A stretch of 26,550 nt of DNA from Johnsonella ignava ATCC 51276 (GCF_000235445.1 NZ_JH378835.1:89839-116388); one strand, 5' to 3'. Counted from the first letter of the stretch, positions 8,494 through 17,310 are shown. The notes: generated by a model not told the origin, from the sequence alone. Numbers and translations: made by a program.

Positions 8494-9030
8494 TTACTTA
8501 CAATTTTTCTTATGAGCCTTTAACTTTTTCATAGCCCAGTCATAGTGGCTTGATGTTGCACTTACAAAATAGGAACCGAGTGTACTGCCTGCTGTCCACT
8601 TATATACACCTTTTGAAAATAATTCCTCATTTGTAAATTTTTCAGCCGATTCCAATACAGCAATATGAGATTTATTAAACATGTCTGTAGCTTCTTCAAG
8701 AGAAGTATTTTGATGTTTCTTCCAAAATTCTACATTCATATCTCCATAAGTTTTCCAGTTATATGGTTCAGGCAAAAATGGTTTTTCTTCTCCATTTTGA
8801 TTAGAATGCACCCAATTCAAAATAAGCTTATGCCATTCATAAAGATGGATTAGAATATCTCTTAAATTCTTATCTCTTTTCCAATGAGCTTCTTTTTTCT
8901 TTTCATCTTTTGAAAAATCAAACGGCGTATTTAATTCTTCCTCAGTCATCTTTGAAATAATTAAATTTAACTTTTCATAATTTTCCTTAGCGGCAATCAT
9001 TAAATCATTTTTCGTTGTTGGTCTTGGCAT
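8494..9030 (-). CDS. ClbS/DfsB family (DUF1706) protein
   Basis: The 178-residue protein is of the ClbS/DfsB family: it starts MPRPTTKNDLMIAAKENYEK and has the RDILIHLYEWH motif near residue 60 and HYDWAMKKLKAHK at the end. The family has a DinB-like four-helix fold. ClbS itself protects DNA from the genotoxin colibactin by inactivating its cyclopropane warhead, and DfsB-like relatives are often annotated only by homology. AGGAGG lies 8 nt before the ATG. It has its own short gap on both sides and sits between the DUF262 pair and the SWIM module. Here a role in tolerance to a DNA-alkylating compound is possible but not shown. Confidence 0.82.
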   Translation of the reverse strand: MPRPTTKNDLMIAAKENYEKLNLIISKMTEEELNTPFDFSKDEKKKEAHWKRDKNLRDILIHLYEWHKLILNWVHSNQNGEEKPFLPEPYNWKTYGDMNVEFWKKHQNTSLEEATDMFNKSHIAVLESAEKFTNEELFSKGVYKWTAGSTLGSYFVSATSSHYDWAMKKLKAHKKNCK

Positions 9031-9127
9031 AATAAGTGCCTCCTATCTATTTTATAATACTATTTTACAAGAAGATACCTGACACCATTTGTCATGTTAC
9101 ATATTTTTCTGCCAGCCGGCTCTTCAC

Positions 9128-12100
9128 TCACGCAATCCCCAATATTTTCGCCAGGCTCTTTGCCTTTTTTATTGCGGTAGACTTGGCACTGCTGTTTGCA
9201 ATTTCTAAAAGACCTTGCCATTTTGCATCTTTAGCAGGAATAAATCCCCTGCCGGCTGCTTCCTTTAAATAGTCTGCATAGTAAATACAAATATCCAAAA
9301 TTCTGTTTATCCATACCGGCGGCTTATTATTTTTCACAGTCTTTGCTCCGGCATATTTGATACACTCACTGAGCATGATCCAAAACACACTTAGAAGTTC
9401 TCTTTCCTTCTCAACCACTCGTACCAGCTTTGCCGGACTGATATCTTCATGAAGCAGTAACTCTCTTGTAATATCTCCAAGTGTATTCACGTTCAGTTCA
9501 CCGGATTTTACCAATTCTTTGATAAGGCTCTTTGCACCATAAATACTTTCTCCATCCTGAGCTAAAAGTGCCACCGCAATCGTGAGGAATACCTTTGAAT
9601 ATGGGGCGGATTCCCCTTTTAAAGGACCGTTTTCTTCATCTCTCCAATTTCTAAACCTGCTTACCGCAATCTTCTTTTTAAAATTATCATAATGAAGCCA
9701 TACAGCCTTTTCTTCTTCATCTATAATTTCCCCGTTATTATTAGCCTTAAATGCCGAAACCTGTCCCTCATTTCTAAGTCCGTAAATCCATCCGGCTATT
9801 GTTACCTGATATTCATACTCAGGTACATCAGGCAGTTTTAAGTTAAACTTAAAAACTTTTTCATTTTTTCTTATTTCAACAGCTTTTACACTCATCGAAA
9901 CATTATCATGAATAAGTGTTTTAGGCTCAGGTAATGTTACCCACACTTCATCAAAGTCGTTTTTTGAGATTGGAGTATCCGATGCTTTTTCACTGTTTTC
10001 TGATTCTTTTATAATCTCCATATCAAAAGATTTTAATTTATTCACGATTTCCTTTGCATAAGCTACTGCCTTTGAAGCCCCTGATTTAGCTGCCAGATTT
10101 TTAATTGCCTTCATTTCCAGTACACTTTTAGGGGCAAGCTTGTTTTGCACAGCCGGTATAACCTCATCCAGATAATCTCTTAAAAACTTTACAACCTCAG
10201 CAGTACCTGTCAGCATTCTGGGAGCCCCAAGCGATACTTCCACCGTATCACAGGCGGCTTCCCATACGATGCTTAGCATACCGTCTTTTGCCATACATTC
10301 CATGGAAAGAGCCATACTTGCCAGATTTGAGGGCGTATCACCATTCCAGTCCAGATAGGAAATATCTGCAATTTTCGGAAGCAGAAGTCCCCTGTCCCAG
10401 GCTTCATGAGTTGCCTTAATAACATCTTCTGCATTCTCATCACTTAGATTACTCCCTATAGCAATCCAGTTCATCAGTGCACCCTTTGTAATCGGCTTTC
10501 TTCTTCTTGCTATCTGTCTTAAAGTTACACCCTGCCCGTGGTACACCTCATAGTCTCTGTGTACCGCCGTAAGAGCATAATCTCCCCAAGTCGGAAACAT
10601 AGAAAACATAGAATCATTGCCATGTGAAAATCTGTTCGGTAAGGCTCTTAAACTTTTTGGCATATCAAGTTCCACCTTCCAATACGAGGTTTTCCCCGGC
10701 GTAAATTCCGGTTCAATATATGGATCTTTTAAGTATTCTACAATTATTTCACCTGCCAATACATCATTTCCATGTTCATCCTGTAAAAGTTCTCCTGACG
10801 GAAGCAAGATTTTCAAATTTACATCATTTAGTTTTTCTGAATACTCTTTTATATCTTTTTCCGTAAACAAATCCATATCAAGTCTTGTAAGTGCAAGCTG
10901 TAAATCCGGCTCTGAAACATATAATAAATTTTCATTTTTATATATTAACAGACGATCGACTAAATCGGATACTCTGATACTTAAATCTTCATAACTTGGA
11001 GTACTTAGTAAGCAAGGCCATTTGTCGATAGAAGCAAATAACACAACATTTCTTGTATATAAGAGTTCACCATACACGATTTTTAAAGCTTCGTTTTCAC
11101 CATTCCATACTTTTCTCATACTATCCGGGCATATATTATTTTCAATATTTTTTGCCCATCTGCCAAGTGCCCATATACCGCTTGAGTCATTGTTGGGAAT
11201 TCCTGCCAGACTCATTTTAGCCTCATCAGGATTTTTATATGCAATGTTATTTGCCATAGCAATAAATCTTTCAAAAGTAATATCCTCAACACATTCCTTT
11301 CTTTCTGAAATCACTGCCAGCAAATCTGTTAATGCCTCCGGTGAAATTTCTCCTATATCAAAATTAGGAAGTTCCCAAAGTTTCGGTGTTTCCCTCCAAA
11401 GTCCCTGTACTTCTTCTTTTACATCTTCTTTTTCAAGTTCCAATCCCCAAGCCTTCTCCAGACTGTCGGCAAGTTTTGATATACTTTTATCCTCATCCCG
11501 CTTATACAGTAAAATCCATTCTTCATACTCTTTTGCAAACTTCGGTTTTTCTCTTTTTAAAGCAGCCTTTAAAATCATTTTTTTGATTTTCTTAACCTTT
11601 GCGAAGCTGCAGGAAATAAGCACCTGATACAGCAAATCTTCTGAAGCACTTTCTATAAGAACCGGTGCAAATCTTTCAAGCAAAGCGGTTTCTCCAAGTC
11701 CCAAAAGTGGAATGATTGTTTCTGTTCGAGATCTGATATCATCATCAGTAAGTCCTATTTGCTCCAAAACATTCATAAGCTCTTTTCTGTCTCCCGGTCT
11801 TTGTGCAATATTTAATGCATAAAATACCTGTTCCATAGCCGCTTCTTTTGTAAGCACATTGTTCTCTACACCCCAGATCAGCACTTTTGAAAAAGGTCCT
11901 GTTGACGGCACATTCACAGAAATACCCACTTCAATATGCTCCATGAATCTTCTTATAATATCCTCTTTTGCCGGTGCAAATCCCTCATCAAAGTTTTGCT
12001 CTTTTCTTTTAGAGCTCAAAACTGTTGCTGCAACTGCTGCCCAGTCCTTCATATACTCCACGGATTCCGGAATATCAAGATTCATTTGATGAACCAGGTT

Positions 12101-12508
12101 TAATGCCAATGTACCAAGAACCGACAAAGAGTGCTCCCATATTCTCCTGTTTGAAGTGCAGGCAGCTTTAATAAAATTCATAGCATAAGTTTCACCCCGA
12201 GCCTCAACAGCCTTTAAAGCAACCTCACTGCCTTGCCTTAAAACATGTGCCGCACGCTTGGCATCCACTCCTACACGGATTGCAAAGATTGCAAGTTTGC
12301 CTAAATCAATATCCACGACGGGAACGAAGCCGTAAGTATTCTCAGATAATTGTTTAATTTCCAACCATTCACCTGATTTCAGTCCTTCCCTTGCAATTTT
12401 TTGTTCTTCACTGCTTCCTGTTCCAAGGTTTAAAATATTTTCAAAATCTGTTTCCTCATATCCCAGAGAGCGATAGATTTCCACCGCTTTTTCAAGTTTG
12501 CTTGCCAT
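9128..12508 (-). CDS. Large alpha-solenoid protein, partner of SWIM protein (DUF6493-like)
   Basis: The product has 1126 residues. It starts at ATG 12508 because ATGGAGG lies 5 nt upstream; the in-frame ATG at 12520 overlaps that ribosome site. It is almost wholly helical with many HEAT-like pairs in the first 330 residues, a mixed central region, and a further helical C-terminal part. There is no signal peptide, membrane segment, Walker motif or nuclease motif that I can see. The layout resembles the DUF6493/DUF5691-type solenoid proteins encoded beside SWIM zinc-finger genes; this comes from memory and needs a profile search. It lies 57 nt downstream of the SWIM gene, separated by a small GC hairpin. 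A scaffold role is inferred. The codons are less AT-rich than those of neighbouring genes, hinting at separate origin. Confidence 0.6.
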   Translation of the reverse strand: MASKLEKAVEIYRSLGYEETDFENILNLGTGSSEEQKIAREGLKSGEWLEIKQLSENTYGFVPVVDIDLGKLAIFAIRVGVDAKRAAHVLRQGSEVALKAVEARGETYAMNFIKAACTSNRRIWEHSLSVLGTLALNLVHQMNLDIPESVEYMKDWAAVAATVLSSKRKEQNFDEGFAPAKEDIIRRFMEHIEVGISVNVPSTGPFSKVLIWGVENNVLTKEAAMEQVFYALNIAQRPGDRKELMNVLEQIGLTDDDIRSRTETIIPLLGLGETALLERFAPVLIESASEDLLYQVLISCSFAKVKKIKKMILKAALKREKPKFAKEYEEWILLYKRDEDKSISKLADSLEKAWGLELEKEDVKEEVQGLWRETPKLWELPNFDIGEISPEALTDLLAVISERKECVEDITFERFIAMANNIAYKNPDEAKMSLAGIPNNDSSGIWALGRWAKNIENNICPDSMRKVWNGENEALKIVYGELLYTRNVVLFASIDKWPCLLSTPSYEDLSIRVSDLVDRLLIYKNENLLYVSEPDLQLALTRLDMDLFTEKDIKEYSEKLNDVNLKILLPSGELLQDEHGNDVLAGEIIVEYLKDPYIEPEFTPGKTSYWKVELDMPKSLRALPNRFSHGNDSMFSMFPTWGDYALTAVHRDYEVYHGQGVTLRQIARRRKPITKGALMNWIAIGSNLSDENAEDVIKATHEAWDRGLLLPKIADISYLDWNGDTPSNLASMALSMECMAKDGMLSIVWEAACDTVEVSLGAPRMLTGTAEVVKFLRDYLDEVIPAVQNKLAPKSVLEMKAIKNLAAKSGASKAVAYAKEIVNKLKSFDMEIIKESENSEKASDTPISKNDFDEVWVTLPEPKTLIHDNVSMSVKAVEIRKNEKVFKFNLKLPDVPEYEYQVTIAGWIYGLRNEGQVSAFKANNNGEIIDEEEKAVWLHYDNFKKKIAVSRFRNWRDEENGPLKGESAPYSKVFLTIAVALLAQDGESIYGAKSLIKELVKSGELNVNTLGDITRELLLHEDISPAKLVRVVEKERELLSVFWIMLSECIKYAGAKTVKNNKPPVWINRILDICIYYADYLKEAAGRGFIPAKDAKWQGLLEIANSSAKSTAIKKAKSLAKILGIA

Positions 12509-12524
12509 ACTAACCTCCATTTCT

Positions 12525-12541
12525 CCGCCTTTAGCCGGCGG
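12525..12541 (-). promoter_or_regulatory. Small GC hairpin between SWIM and solenoid genes
   Basis: CCGCC and GGCGG form a 5-bp stem with a 7-nt loop just before the ribosome site of the solenoid gene. There is no T-run, so it is not a terminator; it could stabilise RNA or tune translation of the second gene. Confidence 0.35.
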
Positions 12542-12565
12542 CAGAAATAGTAATGAAAAGTCTTT

Positions 12566-13912
12566 TTACACTACTTCTTTTTTCAATTTTACTGCCAAAA
12601 TATGTTTACATGGTCCTCTGCTGTTTTGATGTCTCAGATACCATGTACATGTGCACTTTGCATTTTCCACCCTGCAATCTGTAGGATAAATAACTCTGTA
12701 AACTGCAGCTTCCGATTTCACATGCCATATATTATCTTCTACATATACGGTATCTTCCACAAGCTTCTTTGCCCCCTCAAGCCTTGGGTTATCTTTTAAG
12801 ACTCTGTCCGGATCATCCGGTAATTCTCTGTGAAAAAATGCATTTTCATGAACATCAAAGCCCAGCTTTCCTGAAACTGCAAGCAGTTCCAGTGCCTTAT
12901 ACATATCATTTTTTATCAGCCCCGTTGATTTTGACATTTTATCAAGGTCAAGTCTCGGATCAAAATTTAATATATCGTCAATTCTGTCAGCATATTCCAA
13001 CACTTTTATATCTGAAAGTGAATCCAGAAGTGCCCCCTCTCCGGAGTAACCCTCATAGCTCTTTGCCGTCAGGCTTAGCGTAATATTAGCTCCGGTCATA
13101 CATACTTTAAGCATCATCTGTCCTTTTTCACCATTCCCTGGGGCATAAAAATAAATAGCATTTACATTACTCATTATACGCTTAAGTGCGCTAAGTCGGT
13201 GAAGTCCGCTAATATATACACTATCTTTTTCTTCTCTAAGCTTTAACATCACACCGTTTTTTGTGGGTGTCAACCATCCTGCCTGCTCCTTTCCGGTATA
13301 TGGCGGCAACATTGCAATAAAAGCCTTTGCCTGCATTCCCTCAATATGAAATCTGTATTTCATATTTTGATGGAGCATGGCACAATTCCCCAATGCCCGA
13401 ATCCATCTGTCCGGCATTTTAACAGGGCGTTGTATCAGTATATCCGTCAATACACCCCCATGTACAAGTTTCTTACTATGTAATACTTTCCAACCGTCAT
13501 CTCCGATTCGAAACTTTAATCTGTCCCCCTGTTTTATTTTAAACAGTGATTTTCTTAAATTGGTACCTATATCCACATTTGTAGTACCATAAAGTATCTC
13601 ACCGTCCAAAACACTTTGAAACACATCCATTCTTGCATAAACACCGTTGCAGGCGGAAAAACACTCGGCTCTTAATCTGTCTCCCTGTGCAGAAAGAATA
13701 GGATCTCTTTGATCTACCGGTGTGTACTTAAAATATCTTGTACTTACAATATCCGCAAGTACCAACAGACCTCCGGAAATCACCACCGGACTCACAATTT
13801 CTCCGTTAAAGAATAAAGGATTTTCTTCCACTCCTTTAGGTGTTAGAGCCGGTGCTATAGATAATGCCAAATTGCCGTCAAAAAGGGTTGAGGCGGTTTT
13901 AAATTCTCTCAT
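12566..13912 (-). CDS. SWIM zinc-finger protein
   Basis: The protein has 448 residues. The C-terminal SWIM finger is Cys420-x-Cys422-x12-Cys435-x-His437, the zinc-binding CxC...CxH pattern used for DNA or protein contacts. Before it are motifs shared, from memory, with SWIM proteins of MoxR/VWA-linked systems such as E. coli YehQ relatives: ECFSACNGVYARMDV (about 84-98), YGTTNVD (about 108-114), YSGEG (about 286) and FFHRELPDDPDRV (about 358). A winged-helix-like stretch lies near residues 315-350. AGGGGG precedes the ATG and lies inside an 18-codon leader ORF that ends TAATG on this start. It is first in a two-gene module with the solenoid gene. No MoxR or VWA gene accompanies it. Confidence 0.82.
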   Translation of the reverse strand: MREFKTASTLFDGNLALSIAPALTPKGVEENPLFFNGEIVSPVVISGGLLVLADIVSTRYFKYTPVDQRDPILSAQGDRLRAECFSACNGVYARMDVFQSVLDGEILYGTTNVDIGTNLRKSLFKIKQGDRLKFRIGDDGWKVLHSKKLVHGGVLTDILIQRPVKMPDRWIRALGNCAMLHQNMKYRFHIEGMQAKAFIAMLPPYTGKEQAGWLTPTKNGVMLKLREEKDSVYISGLHRLSALKRIMSNVNAIYFYAPGNGEKGQMMLKVCMTGANITLSLTAKSYEGYSGEGALLDSLSDIKVLEYADRIDDILNFDPRLDLDKMSKSTGLIKNDMYKALELLAVSGKLGFDVHENAFFHRELPDDPDRVLKDNPRLEGAKKLVEDTVYVEDNIWHVKSEAAVYRVIYPTDCRVENAKCTCTWYLRHQNSRGPCKHILAVKLKKEVV

Positions 13913-13968
13913 TAATATCCCCCTGTAATCATCGCCATTCCAAGTGCTGTTAATTTATATATCTTCAT
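13912..13968 (-). CDS. 18-codon leader ORF coupled to SWIM gene
   Basis: The ORF reads MKIYKLTALGMAMITGGY and stops TAA, sharing one base with the SWIM start codon (TAATG). AAGGGGAT lies upstream. The SWIM ribosome site AGGGGG sits inside its last codons, so translation of the leader would place ribosomes at the SWIM start. It may be a coupling leader peptide or the relic of an older upstream gene. The remaining 230 nt up to the ABC permease gene hold no other coding sequence that I recognise. Confidence 0.4.
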   Translation of the reverse strand: MKIYKLTALGMAMITGGY

Positions 13969-14200
13969 AAAATTTTTATCCCCTTATTTTTTCTCTATGG
14001 TTTCATAAGCTTAATAATCATCTGCCGGTAACACTATAACAAAGTTTTCTTTAAGGAAGATTGAAAATAAGAAAAGGTTAGACACATTTCGAACTTAAGC
14101 TCCCTGATTTTAGATTGTTTTTTAATAATCTATGACTTTATATCATTATTCGTACTTTTTTACACATAAGCTTTTTCATCTTCAGTACTACCATACATTT

Positions 14201-14854
14201 CTAAAAATCCCTTTCAGAATATACTTTATTCGAATGCGTATAAGAAATACATAATGTTATAATCCAAATTAGAACAAGTGATATAATACATATTCCCTTG
14301 TTCATAACAAAGAATTTCAATATCATTTTTACAAACTCCGGGAAAAAATTCGGTACCATAAATGCTATACCTAAAAACATAAACGGTACGCCTGCAAGAG
14401 TTCTCCCTTTCATATAACCGTATTTGAAATAAATCGGGTACTCCAAAAATATAATGATGGTTATAACCAAAAATATTATCGGAACATTCAATAACAACAT
14501 ATCTAAAATGCCTTTAATAGAGTATATTTGAGATATGATTAAAGAAAGTACAGTGCCAAAAATCAATGATATTACAACAAATGCACCTGCTATAAGATAT
14601 CTACCTTTTACAACATCTCCCGGTTCTATTACAAAAATTCTGTATAGAGGATCTATGCCGGCCCCCTCTCCCACCATGAATGGATAAGACGAAAAAAGCA
14701 AGGCGAACATTTGACTTACAGCAATTGCCGTAGCAGGATTTTTTGATAATGCCGTATAAATAACACTTAATCCAATAAAGATTACTAAATTTTTAAGTGT
14801 TAAATACGGTTTGATAGACAATAGGTCTAATTTAAACACTTTGATAGTATTCAT
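14201..14854 (-). CDS. ABC-2 type transporter permease
   Basis: The protein has 217 residues with about six hydrophobic segments (for example LVIFIGLSVIYTALS near 24-38 and IICIISLVLIWII-type segment near the C-terminus). Charged residues are few and clustered between segments, notably GAGIDPLYRIFVIEPGDVVK in the first cytoplasmic loop, which matches bacterial ABC-2 permeases next to YtrA-type regulators. Its ATG overlaps the stop codon of the ATPase gene by one base (TAATG), with GGAGG just upstream. It is the membrane half of a drug, peptide or lipid exporter, probably acting as a dimer with two ATPase chains. Confidence 0.8.
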   Translation of the reverse strand: MNTIKVFKLDLLSIKPYLTLKNLVIFIGLSVIYTALSKNPATAIAVSQMFALLFSSYPFMVGEGAGIDPLYRIFVIEPGDVVKGRYLIAGAFVVISLIFGTVLSLIISQIYSIKGILDMLLLNVPIIFLVITIIIFLEYPIYFKYGYMKGRTLAGVPFMFLGIAFMVPNFFPEFVKMILKFFVMNKGICIISLVLIWIITLCISYTHSNKVYSERDF

Positions 14855-15693
14855 TATTTCTTCCTCCCATAAAGTACCATTATTCTATCAATAGAAACCT
14901 TATCTTCTATGAATTTGTTCGACACTGCTTTCATATCATCTGCCCGCACTAAAAATTCAACGCTATGTTGATTTATCTTTTTACCTAAAACTGCCGATTC
15001 GTTTATAGTATTTTGATGTTCTAAATCACATTTAAGAATTTTGAAATATTCTAAAAATTCATCCTTTTCCAATGACAAAATAATTTTTCCTTCATCAATA
15101 AAAACAATATAGTCTGCAATCGACTCTAAATCTTGAGTAATATGTGTTGAAAATAATACAGTATGATTTTCATCTTCCATATACTCAGAAATAATCTCGC
15201 AAAATTCCTCTCTCATACTTGGATCAAGTCCACTTGTCGGCTCATCCAAAACTAAGAGTTCCGCCCGGTGGGATAGAGCTATTGCAAGCATCAATTTAAT
15301 CTTCATACCTCGTGATAATTCTTTGACCTTCATTTTTTTATTGATACTAAATCTAATGAGATAGGAATAGAAAAGTTCTTCGTTCCAATTATCATAACCA
15401 ACTTTCATAGCCTTATTCACTAAAGTTATATCCCAGTCTTTTGCCAAAAATGAATCATCCATAATTACACCAATTTTTTGATTATCAAAATTTTCGTGCA
15501 GATTGGTATTGCTGAAAATTACACTTCCGTCATAGTGGTTTAAAGAAATAATTGATTTTATAGTTGTTGTTTTTCCCATTCCGTTCTTTCCGATAAAACC
15601 GGTAACATAACCATTAGGAATTGAGAAAGTAACATTTTTTAATGAAAAATTAGAATATTTCTTATTCAAATTTTTAATTTCTACCCTATTCAT
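14854..15693 (-). CDS. ABC transporter ATP-binding protein
   Basis: The product has 279 residues. Walker A is GKNGMGKTT (35-43), the signature is LSRGMKIKLML (about 130), Walker B is LLVLDEPTSGLDPS, and the H-loop is STHITQD. The start is ATG 15693, preceded by a perfect AAGGAGGT; a longer reading from 15732 would begin inside the regulator gene without a ribosome site. The gene overlaps the end of the GntR gene by 8 nt, and its ribosome site is formed by the regulator's last Gly-Gly-Thr codons, which couples their translation. The C-terminal 70 residues form the extra domain seen in YtrB/BcrA-like exporters. Confidence 0.9.
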   Translation of the reverse strand: MNRVEIKNLNKKYSNFSLKNVTFSIPNGYVTGFIGKNGMGKTTTIKSIISLNHYDGSVIFSNTNLHENFDNQKIGVIMDDSFLAKDWDITLVNKAMKVGYDNWNEELFYSYLIRFSINKKMKVKELSRGMKIKLMLAIALSHRAELLVLDEPTSGLDPSMREEFCEIISEYMEDENHTVLFSTHITQDLESIADYIVFIDEGKIILSLEKDEFLEYFKILKCDLEHQNTINESAVLGKKINQHSVEFLVRADDMKAVSNKFIEDKVSIDRIMVLYGRKK

Positions 15694-16072
15694 TATTTGT
15701 ACCTCCTTCATAAATATATCTAATAAGGTCAATCAGTTCGGATTCGCTTAAGTTAATTGACTTTGCCATTCTACATATAATAATCAATTTTTCTTCTATA
15801 TCTTTTTGCTTTTCTTCCTGTATGAGTTCCGAATTCAAAGGAGCAACAAAAGTTCCCAGCCCTTGTCTTACAACAATAAATCCTTCTTTTTCCAATTCAT
15901 CATAAGCTTTTTTAACGGTTAATATGCTTACATTTAATTCCTTAGACAATTGCCTCACAGAAGGTAACTGCTCATCCGGGGCTAATATATTTTTTACAAT
16001 ATTTTCTTTTACTGCATTTTTTATCTGCTCATACAAAGGAGTACTACTTCCATTTATCAGTATTATTTTCAT
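15686..16072 (-). CDS. GntR family regulator, YtrA subfamily
   Basis: The product has 128 residues. It contains the GntR winged helix (STPLYEQIKNAVKENIVKNI, then LPSVRQLSKELNVSILTVKK, residues about 9-80) and ends with a short helical dimerisation tail, as in YtrA regulators. The ATG at 16072 has AAGGAGG 5 nt upstream; the in-frame reading back to 16123 would run over the promoter. It heads the ABC operon and very probably represses it, with cell-envelope stress or an antibiotic as likely inducer (family knowledge). Confidence 0.88.
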   Translation of the reverse strand: MKIILINGSSTPLYEQIKNAVKENIVKNILAPDEQLPSVRQLSKELNVSILTVKKAYDELEKEGFIVVRQGLGTFVAPLNSELIQEEKQKDIEEKLIIICRMAKSINLSESELIDLIRYIYEGGTNNE

Positions 16073-16094
16073 ACCGTCCTCCTTTATATATAAC

Positions 16095-16123
16095 AGTATA
16101 TAACACACTATAACTCCAGTCAA
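16095..16123 (-). promoter_or_regulatory. Promoter and likely operator of the GntR-ABC operon
   Basis: TTGACT, 17 nt, TATACT on the minus strand is near consensus. The repeated TATATAACA motif (tandem copies at 16086-16106) overlaps the -10 and spacer and is a plausible autoregulatory site. The leader before the GntR start is only about 20 nt. Confidence 0.75.
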
Positions 16124-16257
16124 GTTATTATTATAGTTTCTTTTATAAAATACTGAAGTTTTATTTTAAAATTTTTTATATTTATTTTATGACTTCATTG
16201 ATTCCTTGTATAAAGGCTATGATTATAACTCCAACCATCGGTATTCCATAGGGGCTA

Positions 16258-16297
16258 AGTAAAAAACACACAAACAGATTGCTCTCTGTTTATGTGT
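16258..16297 (-). terminator. Rho-independent terminator after the 184-residue ORF
   Basis: On the minus strand ACACA-x-AAACAGA pairs with TCTGTTT-x-TGTGT (12 pairs, one mismatch), and the stem is followed by TTTTTT. It lies about 135 nt beyond the stop at 16431. The rest of 16124-16430 is AT-rich with no gene that I can support. Confidence 0.75.
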
Positions 16298-16430
16298 CCA
16301 TGTAATTTTGATTATGTTATTTGTGTAAGTTAAAAACACTGAGGATTTGTATAGTACAAAACAAAAAATGCAGAAGCTCTTTTATATAATGTTATATCTT
16401 ATTACCTTTCCGCCTCATCGTATTCTTTAG

Positions 16431-16985
16431 TCAGTCAATCACTTTTATGATGGTTTCGGGCTTTGGCTCCTCGGACTTGTCAAAATCACTTTGGTATTCC
16501 TTTGAATCACTAATCTCGATAAAACAAAGATTCTCATAGTCGTAGCCCCAGTGAGGAATAAGATACCACCGGTTCATGAGACCGGTATATTTCTCGACTT
16601 TTTTTTTAAAATAATCTGAAGGGAACGCATACTTCAGATTCCGTAAATACCTCTCAAACCTTGGAAGTCTGGCATCATCTATGGCATTATAATCGTAATT
16701 TCTGTGTTCGATATAATACCACTGATCATTTTCTACATGATCTCTATACCAACGCCAGATTTTAGATTTATCGTCTTTACCAACGAAATAGCAAATTGTA
16801 TCAAGCTGCCACCAGTGCAAATCTTCTTCATCCTTTGCTTCATAATAAATTTCATCAGGATTACCACGTTCTCCATAAGACATTACTTTAAGACCATCCA
16901 TATACAAGCCGGAAAACACATCGATCGGTTCATCTCTGCACTCTTTTGGCAGATGTGCCCTAATCCATTTTTCATCAAGTTTCAT
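16431..16985 (-). CDS. Hypothetical protein rich in Trp and Tyr, possible immunity protein
   Basis: The 184-residue acidic protein has many aromatic residues (LHWWQLD near 56, WRWYRDHVENDQWYYIEHRN near 77-96). There are no membrane segments or catalytic motifs. Such acidic, aromatic, stand-alone small proteins are often immunity proteins of contact-dependent toxins; the order of motifs is loosely like Imm63, but the match is weak. AAGGAG lies 9 nt before the ATG. It is expressed as a single-gene unit with its own promoter (17068-17096) and terminator (16258-16297). No toxin gene is nearby. I do not assign a function. Confidence 0.6.
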   Translation of the reverse strand: MKLDEKWIRAHLPKECRDEPIDVFSGLYMDGLKVMSYGERGNPDEIYYEAKDEEDLHWWQLDTICYFVGKDDKSKIWRWYRDHVENDQWYYIEHRNYDYNAIDDARLPRFERYLRNLKYAFPSDYFKKKVEKYTGLMNRWYLIPHWGYDYENLCFIEISDSKEYQSDFDKSEEPKPETIIKVID

Positions 16986-17067
16986 CTAAATTTACTCCTT
17001 ACAACTGCATAATGTATTTATTTTATTTTTTAGCCATGCTGAAAATATCCTTTACTTTATACACTAT

Positions 17068-17096
17068 ATTATAAGATGTTCAACTTTTCATGTCTA
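17068..17096 (-). promoter_or_regulatory. Promoter of the 184-residue ORF
   Basis: The minus strand shows TAGACA, 17 nt, TATAAT, giving a leader of about 75 nt. The rest of 16986-17310 has no coding sequence that I recognise. Confidence 0.6.
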
Positions 17097-17310
17097 CACT
17101 TATATACTAACACCAATCTTTCCATTTTGAACAATAAAAACAGTAAATCTATTTTGATGTGTACCCAATCGGTTATTGAGCTGCCAAGACACCGACAAAA
17201 ATATCTTCGTTTTTAGATACCAACTTAGATTTCTATTTCTTGTTCAAAACACTGTAAATGTTGTTTTCAAACTGCATGATAGAAATATTCATATTCCTGT
17301 GATAAAATAT

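Noticed and set aside
11022..11627. Plus-strand 201-codon ORF inside the solenoid gene
   Set aside because: It is antisense to a continuous 1126-residue gene, has no ribosome site, and its serine/phenylalanine-rich composition is that of a shadow frame.
9128..14200. Search for MoxR ATPase and VWA genes near the SWIM module
   Set aside because: No Walker motifs or MIDAS motif (DxSxS) were found in any frame between the ClbS and ABC operons; the only ATPases nearby are the AAA_21 protein and the ABC subunit.
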